NCBI GenBank assembly: GCA_964407525.1
Contig: CAYOWC010000056.1
Coordinates: forward strand, 1 to 20,587
DNA from: DUZB01 sp964407525
GTDB taxonomy: Bacteria > Desulfobacterota > DSM-4660 > Desulfatiglandales > Desulfatiglandaceae
DNA length: 20,587 nt
Direction of reading: 5' to 3'
Made by a program: the position numbers and the translations under genes. Numbering within the stretch: the stretch's first letter is position 1; every line of letters starts with the position of its first letter. Below the pieces are notes generated by a model, which worked only from the letters and a program-made list of their open reading frames with translations, did no database searches and was not told the origin of the DNA. This document shows, piece after piece, positions 15,957 to 20,587 of this stretch.

Positions 15957-16056
15957 NNNNNNNNNNNNNNNNNNNNNNNNNNNNNNNNNNNNNNNNNNNN
16001 NNNNNNNNNNNNNNNNNNNNNNNNNNNNNNNNNNNNNNNNNNNNNNNNNNNNNNNN
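15957..16056. other. Assembly gap (100 N)
   Basis: Exactly 100 undetermined bases, the conventional size for a gap of unknown length between joined contigs. The flanks 15795-15956 and 16057-16099 show no gene. Gene order and distance across this point should not be relied upon, and the 90-codon frame spanning it is meaningless. Confidence 0.97.
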
Positions 16057-16099
16057 GGTGCTTCGTATTCCATATTGTCTATCTCCTTAAAAGTGCCAT

Positions 16100-17069
16100 C
16101 TATTCCACCTTCACATCTACTGAATCCAGCAACGAAACATCCGGAATACCATCCGCATTTTCATCAACGGCAAAGTAAAAAGTGTAATCCCCGGCAGGAA
16201 GTAGTGTATTCAGGACTTCAAGGGGGGGGGGAACTTGAGCAAGAGGTACTTCCATGCACAGACGGATCCCGGATTGCCAACCGGAATCGTATACATACGA
16301 ACACCACTCACTGGGTGAAGTAAAGGGTGTGTAAGCAACAACCCACCAGTCTGCGTTTCTGCCTGCCCAGCTACCAGCATCGAGGCCAATTGTAACAGAT
16401 ACCGGGGTACCGTAGGGAATAGTGACAGAGCCGTCCCGTCCATTGGCCTTGATGTCGGGGAAAGGGGTAGAAGGCCCGGGCGCTCCTCCAACATCCGGAA
16501 CATCGGAGCCCACCTGGATATTATGAATCGCCCATCCAAAATAATCATTGCCGATAGAATCCATGGAATCAAAACTAAAGGAAACAGTCACAACCGAACC
16601 GATATAGGAGCTCAAAGGAATGGGGCCCAAAGATTCCCATCCAAAAGACCCGCTTGCATCCACACTATTCTGGGCAGACCGTTCCCAGAGAACATCAAAT
16701 CCAACCATGATTTTCAATATATCATAACCTGGACTATTTTCAGTCTGATATTTTGTATCAAGGGTCAGAGCAGCAGACGTAAGGTTTGTCAAGTCAAAGG
16801 TCATGGCAAGAGTACCGCTGTTTGTATCTCCTGTAACATAATTCTGGGTGGTTTCGTCCCCATAATACCAGACCCCTGATTTCCCATCCATCGTTGTCTC
16901 ATGCCACAACCCGCTCGGGGCTCCTGAAACTGACTGAACAGAAACATTTTCGTATTGAATAAGGTTATTTCTCGAATTTGCAGGTTCGTTGGCAACAGAA
17001 ACGCCTGATAGACTCAACAGGCCCGCAAATGTAACAACAAAAAATTTTAGCCCATAAAAACAGTTTCAC
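16100..17069 (-). CDS. Exported beta-rich protein, signal peptide frame-broken, C10 tract in coding region
   Basis: A secreted or surface protein of ~320 aa with no named family. The open part (from 17017) has an N-terminal jelly-roll-like beta domain (SGLWHETTMDGKSGVWYYGD, then SFGWESLGPIPLSSYIG, YFGWAIHNIQVGS) reminiscent of carbohydrate-binding or MAM-like modules. A second domain has VTIPYGTPVSVTIGLDAGS and ends LPAGDYTFYFAVDENADGI, a C-terminal ending seen in many Desulfobacterota exported proteins. The real start is probably the GTG at 17069, which has GGGGG eight bases upstream and reads VKLFLWAKIF. A run of six T (complement of 17039-17044) then throws the frame, and FVVTFAGLLSLSGVSVA completes the signal peptide in the frame of the body. 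Removing one T restores it. The body also encodes PPP through ten consecutive C (complement of 16222-16231), a slippage-prone tract. Confidence 0.65.
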
Positions 17070-17249
17070 CTGCAAAGCCCCCTTGCTTTTATAATTCAAC
17101 CGGAAGAAAATACTTTTCTTTCTTGCACACCAAGAAAATGTCCCTCCTCTCTTTCGTGCTATTTACGGATGGAAAAGCGAGTTGTTTGGGGGGAAATAGG
17201 TATGGTTAACCTGCTCAATGCTCATTCTATTATCCCTATCAATTAAAAA

Positions 17250-18308
17250 CTATGCCATTTTACTGTTATGCTCGATAACTTCGAACACGATGTCACTCAC
17301 CGTCTTTTGAGTAATGTTCAAAAATTCCATGGCACCATCTTCAACTTCGTAAAGGATGTCGTCTGCACAGATTCCGATGCCGCTTACTGTGGCTATATAA
17401 TCGGCTATATGAAGAATGTATGATAGCGCATCTCCTTGCGAACGGGACGGGGAATGATGATATCTAATCGCAACAGATATGTTTTTGGGGATATTCCATT
17501 TGGAACACATTTCAAATGCTATTTCAGCATGATCAAATCCCAGAATTTCACGTTCAGCATGTAGAAATGTCTGCTGGTCATCCTCCAAAAACGCATCAAC
17601 AGAAACTTTCCTTTCTAACAGAAGTTTGTCAAGAATGATTTTACCAGCGTCGTGAAGAAGTCCTGCAATAAAGGCATCATTTTCCAATTCAGGTTTTTTC
17701 GCCTTGGCAAGAATCTTCGATCCAAAAGAAACCGCCAAAGCATGCATCCATAAATCTCCTGCTTCAAGGCTATATCCTTTTAATGCGCTGTCTAAGAGTC
17801 CGGAAATACCGGCCATTGAAACAATATCTCCCAGTATCCTATGCCCTAACAAAGTTGTAGCATGCTCAACTGAGGAAACTTCGCCCGGCAAACCATAATA
17901 TGCAGAGTTGGCCGTTTTAAGAATCTTAGATGTGATGGACATATCTGTCTCAATTATACTCGAAAGCTTCTTTAAATCTGAAGTTGGGTCTGCCATAATT
18001 TGTCGAACTTTAAATACTACTTGCGGCATTGGAGGCAAATCCCTTAAAGATTTAAGTATTTTAGCCTTTAAGACATCGCCCGTTGGAAGATCTTTGGGTT
18101 GAGATTTCAGAGAGGCAGGTCCTTTCTCCTTTTCTTCCCCTGTATATCCTGCAAGGGGATGAGATGTTTGCGCGATCGATTTCGATCGTAAATCAAGCAA
18201 TATGCGCTCCTCACAATTGGGGCATGCGAATGACACCTTCTTCCCAAATGGAAGTTTTTCATCTGGTATATTGTACGCTTTACGGCAATTGTTACATTCA
18301 ATTCTCAT
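17250..18308 (-). CDS. HDOD-domain signalling protein with N-terminal zinc ribbon
   Basis: A 352-aa cytoplasmic protein. Residues 1-40 hold a CxxC...CxxC zinc ribbon of the MJ0042/zinc_ribbon_5 type (C5, C8, C29, C32), common at the N terminus of Deltaproteobacterial regulators. After a linker, residues ~85-285 are an HDOD domain: LRDLPPMPQVVFKVRQIM, ETDMSITSKILKTANSAYYG, VEHATTLLGHRIL and GLLHDAGKIILD with His219-Asp220. HDOD proteins are non-enzymatic relatives of HD phosphohydrolases and act in c-di-GMP, motility or stress networks. The last ~60 residues carry a further helix bundle (ADDILYEVEDGAMEFL). The ATG at 18308 is the only sensible start; its ribosome-binding site is poor. It is alone on the minus strand between the exported protein and the AraC gene. 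Confidence 0.9.
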   Translation of the reverse strand: MRIECNNCRKAYNIPDEKLPFGKKVSFACPNCEERILLDLRSKSIAQTSHPLAGYTGEEKEKGPASLKSQPKDLPTGDVLKAKILKSLRDLPPMPQVVFKVRQIMADPTSDLKKLSSIIETDMSITSKILKTANSAYYGLPGEVSSVEHATTLLGHRILGDIVSMAGISGLLDSALKGYSLEAGDLWMHALAVSFGSKILAKAKKPELENDAFIAGLLHDAGKIILDKLLLERKVSVDAFLEDDQQTFLHAEREILGFDHAEIAFEMCSKWNIPKNISVAIRYHHSPSRSQGDALSYILHIADYIATVSGIGICADDILYEVEDGAMEFLNITQKTVSDIVFEVIEHNSKMA

Positions 18309-18470
18309 CTGTTAAGTACCCCGGGGCCAAATAAATGATTTGGAACTGTAGTTTTGCATGGTTATCGATAGCATATCACGCTCATAAAAACCGTGCAAGG
18401 GCGGGATAACAAATGATTATGTAGAATAGCGGATTCGTCTTTCAATGTTTTCCCTGTTTTCCAGCCTAAA

Positions 18471-19511
18471 TCACAGATCAACGAGTTGACCCTTTATTTC
18501 TTTTTTTCGATATGTCCGGGGCGTCACGCCCGTCCATCGCCTGAAGGCATGGTTGAAAGCACTCTGCTCGGAAAACCCTAGCAAAAAGGCTATATCGCAA
18601 ATCGAATTTTCAGGATCTTTCAGGTACTGCTGGGCAAGTTCTCTGCGGATATCATTGAGAATCTTTCGGAAGCAGGTTTTTTCTTCTTTCAGTACGGCTT
18701 GAAGCTTGCGTTTGCTGACCGCCAGTTCTCTTGCCATGTCTTCCAGCAAAGGAAAAGCACCCCGGGCAATGGTTTTCCCGATAACTTCCCTGATTCTGCT
18801 GGAAAAGGTGCCGGTTGTTTCCATGCGGGTCATCAGTTTTCGGGCAACGCTTTCATGGGCGTATAGGAAATCAGGGTTGGCCAGGAAGATCGGTCTTGAC
18901 AGGTCCTCTTTTGCAATCACTATAGAATTGGTTTTTTGCGCAAAATGCAGCGGCGCATCGAATACCCGCTGATGCTCGTGCAGGCTCTCAGGTTCGGCGT
19001 GTTGAAAGTATACGTCCAACAACTGAATCTGCCCTTCAGAAAGTCTCTTGAGAATCGTTGCAATGATCGAAAATATGGATTCCGCATGGTGACGGTTCAA
19101 CAGGATGTGTGGGAAACTCGGTTCAAAAGTACAAATCACGGTTTCATTCTTGTGAAACAGCTGGGGAATATTGCTGTCCGATATGAGATTGTGATAATGA
19201 AAAAACTTTTCTAAAGCGGCCCCAATGGTGGGGCAGTTCTGCATCACGGCGAAGAGAAGATGCCCTTTTGAAAGCGCTACGAATGTCTCTCCCAGGTGGA
19301 TTCCGAAATCCTCGTCGTTGGTAATCTTCTGAATCTCTCGCTCGATTTTAGTGTAGGTTTGGATAGGAATACGCTCTTCGAGGTTGAACCTGTCAATCTG
19401 GGCCACTTTTTCCAGATGACGAAGATCGATGCCTTGCCGGGCGGCAAATTGAAATAGCAGCCGCGTCATATCCGCGGACGCAGTTGCTGTGAATTTGGGT
19501 TTTTCGGTCAT
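18471..19511 (-). CDS. AraC-family transcriptional regulator
   Basis: A 346-aa DNA-binding regulator. Residues ~20-205 match the AraC 'arabinose-binding-like' ligand domain of OruR/ArgR-type members (GIDLRHLEK, the FGIHLGETFVALSKGHLLFAVM core, HHAESIFSIIATILKRL). Residues ~248-337 hold two helix-turn-helix motifs: LLEDMARELAVSKRKLQAVL and ICDIAFLLGFSEQSAFNHAFRRWTGVTPRTYR, the family signature. The ligand is not known. It is divergent from the MerB-like gene with about 113 bases between starts; direct repeats lie in that space, one touching its own start codon. It is the obvious candidate activator of the MerB-like gene and may repress itself. Confidence 0.92.
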   Translation of the reverse strand: MTEKPKFTATASADMTRLLFQFAARQGIDLRHLEKVAQIDRFNLEERIPIQTYTKIEREIQKITNDEDFGIHLGETFVALSKGHLLFAVMQNCPTIGAALEKFFHYHNLISDSNIPQLFHKNETVICTFEPSFPHILLNRHHAESIFSIIATILKRLSEGQIQLLDVYFQHAEPESLHEHQRVFDAPLHFAQKTNSIVIAKEDLSRPIFLANPDFLYAHESVARKLMTRMETTGTFSSRIREVIGKTIARGAFPLLEDMARELAVSKRKLQAVLKEEKTCFRKILNDIRRELAQQYLKDPENSICDIAFLLGFSEQSAFNHAFRRWTGVTPRTYRKKEIKGQLVDL

Positions 19512-19542
19512 TTTATGCGCAGCGAATCAAGTTTTATGCGCA
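19511..19542. promoter_or_regulatory. Direct repeats, likely AraC-type operator
   Basis: The 11-mer TTTTATGCGCA occurs at 19511-19521 and again, exactly, at 19532-19542. The spacing of 21 bases start to start is two helical turns on the same DNA face, the arrangement bound by tandem AraC-family half-sites. The first copy abuts the AraC start codon, which suggests autoregulation; both lie upstream of the MerB-like gene. CAGCGCA follows the second copy. Confidence 0.55.
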
Positions 19543-19624
19543 ACAGCGCAAGATCTAATTCATATTTCCTGATATCTTCTAACCACATTACATCAAACTA
19601 TCAACTGATAAAGGAGATATGAGC

Positions 19625-20368
19625 ATGAATATCCACGTGATGAAGGGATTCTGGCGGTATATGATCAATGTTCCGCCTTCATTGTGGAAAAAAGAGGTTT
19701 CAAAACATGAAAGGAAAGTTAAAACCAAACTGGTTTTCATGTCCAACGATCATCGGCGGGTTCATCACTGGGTCGTGAAAGAACTGCCGATTGCCGGCAA
19801 ACCGCTATCGCCGAAAACCATCGCTGATCGACTTGAGCTACCCGAAAAACGCGTGGCAGTCGTGCTGAACGACCTTGAAAAAAATATGACCTTCCTTTTC
19901 AGAGATGGCGTTGGCCATGTTATTTGGGCCTACCCCGTGACAGTTGAAAAAACACCGCACCACCTGACCTTCAGCTCGGGTGAGCAGATTTTCGCCGCCT
20001 GAGCGGCAGACGCGTTTGCGACGCCCTTCGTGCAAGGGCGACTGCGAAAGAAATCACTTTCGGTTGTCGTGAAAACGGAATGTGCGTACTGTTCCGAGCC
20101 ACTGACACTCGATATTGACAGCGAGTTAAACTGTAAAGTGAGGGAAAAGGGGGCGGACCCCTTAATCTTTATTCCGGATGTCAAAATTGATGTTCTTAAG
20201 GATCCTAACATCATCGAAGCCTTCTGAAAAAAGAGCGTCTTCTTCCGGTCGGAAGAAAATGCAAGGGAATACCGGCGAAAAAAGAATCGCGTGCGCGGAG
20301 CCTATTTTAACACGCAACAAATGGCCTATCTTACCAGGGTCATGCAAAGCGCCCTTTTCGGGTTTTGA
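19625..20368 (+). CDS. saoL: MerB-like organometallic lyase (SaoL-like) with two in-frame UGA/selenocysteine codons
   Basis: One 247-aa protein if two TGA codons (20000-20002 and 20225-20227) are read as selenocysteine. Conventional calling would split it. MerB cleaves carbon-mercury bonds with Cys96, Asp99 and Cys159. Here ~45-100 is the MerB-type winged helix (LSPKTIADRLELPEKRVAVVL). TPHHLTFSSGEQIFAA-U126-AAD-AF aligns with MerB TPHRFTVDG...YAWCALDTL, placing Sec at Cys96 and Asp three residues on. TECAYCSEPLTL matches the MerB segment around Cys117. EAF-U201-KKSVFF matches FCCHVHFF, placing Sec at Cys159. The frame then stays open (VFFRSEENAREY, VRGAYFNTQQMAYL) to TGA 20366-20368. Hairpins of SECIS type follow both UGAs. 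The ATG 19625 has GGAG eight bases upstream; ATG 19619 is too close to it. SaoL is my recollection of the name for a MerB-like family of a selenocysteine-assisted organometal system. Decoding is inferred; the alternative is a pseudogene with two stops. Confidence 0.85.
20022..20040 (+). promoter_or_regulatory. Putative bacterial SECIS element 1 (for UGA at 20000)
   Basis: A perfect 7-bp stem, CGCCCTT (20022-20028) with AAGGGCG (20034-20040), and a 5-base loop CGTGC. The loop starts 26 bases after the UGA, carries G as its second base and contains GU. This fits the general bacterial SECIS rules (hairpin just after UGA, G among the first two loop bases, loop about 16-37 bases away). SelB binding is inferred. 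Confidence 0.6.
20240..20257 (+). promoter_or_regulatory. Putative bacterial SECIS element 2 (for UGA at 20225)
   Basis: A perfect 7-bp stem, TTCTTCC (20240-20246) with GGAAGAA (20251-20257), closed by the tetraloop GGTC. The loop begins 19 bases after the UGA. GGU in the apical loop is the hallmark recognised by SelB in the E. coli formate dehydrogenase SECIS (loop AGGUCU), so this is a strong candidate. Confidence 0.75.
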
Positions 20369-20587
20369 AAATATATTGAACATGATATTTGGGCTTGTGT
20401 TGTTTGCATTACAATACCTTGCTTAAACGAACAACCTGCTGTTAGAAAGGTCTTCGTCTGGGCGTATCACAGATCACAACAATATCCTACAGAAAAGGAA
20501 TTCGAAAACCACCTCATTTCTTGAATGCAGCGAAGTGCTCTCAGGCCTTCTTGGAAGGCCGGGCCGAACCCCAGAGGACCTGCCACA
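20369..20587. other. Unassigned right-hand end with a strong hairpin
   Basis: No gene recognised after the MerB-like gene. A perfect 7-bp hairpin GGCCTTC-TTG-GAAGGCC lies at 20544-20560 with no T run, so it is not a standard terminator. A minus-strand frame entering from the right edge (reading VAGPLGFGPAFQEGLRALRC near its start) stays open for about 39 codons but resembles nothing I know; it may be the tail of a gene beyond the window. Confidence 0.4.

Noticed and set aside
15818..16090. 90-codon frame across the N run.
   Set aside because: The middle third is undetermined sequence, and the rest resembles no protein.
16210..16572. 120-codon minus-strand frame overlapping the exported protein.
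   Set aside because: It is a shadow frame that the C10 tract would join to the main frame only after a slip; the amino acid sequence has no domain character.
20030..20227. Separate 65-aa gene starting with ATG at 20030.
   Set aside because: It is the middle part, in another frame at its start, of the MerB-like protein that reads through the UGA; the family alignment favours one gene.
20366..20524. Third in-frame TGA (20366) as another selenocysteine, since the frame stays open to a TGA at 20522.
   Set aside because: The protein is already of MerB length, the following residues show no MerB resemblance, and the only hairpin after it (AAATAT/ATATTT) is weak and lacks G at the loop start.
20544..20560. 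Hairpin GGCCTTC-TTG-GAAGGCC as a SECIS for the TGA at 20522.
   Set aside because: The loop TTG has no G in its first two bases, and no protein family is recognised around that TGA.

Overview
This window reads as a draft scaffold from a Gram-negative, motile anaerobe-type bacterium, most likely Desulfobacterota (classical Deltaproteobacteria). The reasons are an OprB-type outer-membrane porin, an MglA polarity GTPase, a PilB/GspE motor, HDOD and DUF4388 signalling proteins, and a gene that appears to need selenocysteine decoding. A run of 100 N (15957-16056) is a scaffold gap. Several single-base frame breaks could be real decay or assembly error. I saw no tRNA, rRNA, CRISPR array or intact insertion sequence.

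Left part (1-4338, all minus strand): an apparent sugar-uptake operon read right to left. It runs from an outer-membrane carbohydrate porin (broken by a one-base frameshift) to a eukaryotic-type hexokinase to a sugar-porter MFS permease that runs off the left edge. Together these would carry a hexose across both membranes and phosphorylate it.

Middle-left (4500-7000, plus strand): a decayed tail of a methyltransferase-like gene, a Cdd1-type helix-hairpin-helix protein, an exported NMT1/THI5-like sensor with a membrane anchor and a cytoplasmic double-CxxC tail, and a degraded receiver domain that has lost its phosphoacceptor Asp.

Centre (7249-15378): a surface-appendage and motility-type cluster. 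It holds a zinc-finger/membrane protein with a pilin-like tail, a type IV pilin-like protein, MglA (minus strand), a TPR-GspE/PilB ATPase, a receiver-PAS protein whose phosphoacceptor is Ser, a small tail-anchored protein (minus strand), a DUF4388 protein with two degenerate cyclic-nucleotide-binding folds, and a YfdX-family exported protein. A MITE-like inverted-repeat element lies inside the cluster.

Right part (15405-20587): a hotdog thioesterase (minus), the assembly gap, an exported beta-rich protein with a ten-base C tract and a broken signal peptide (minus), a zinc-ribbon HDOD protein (minus), an AraC-family regulator (minus), and, divergent from it, a MerB-like organometallic lyase. 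The lyase is the highlight of the window. It is apparently interrupted by two UGA codons, but both fall exactly where MerB has its catalytic cysteines (Cys96 and Cys159), and each is followed by a hairpin of bacterial SECIS type. I read it as one selenoprotein with two selenocysteines (SaoL-like), probably controlled by the divergent AraC regulator through a direct-repeat operator.
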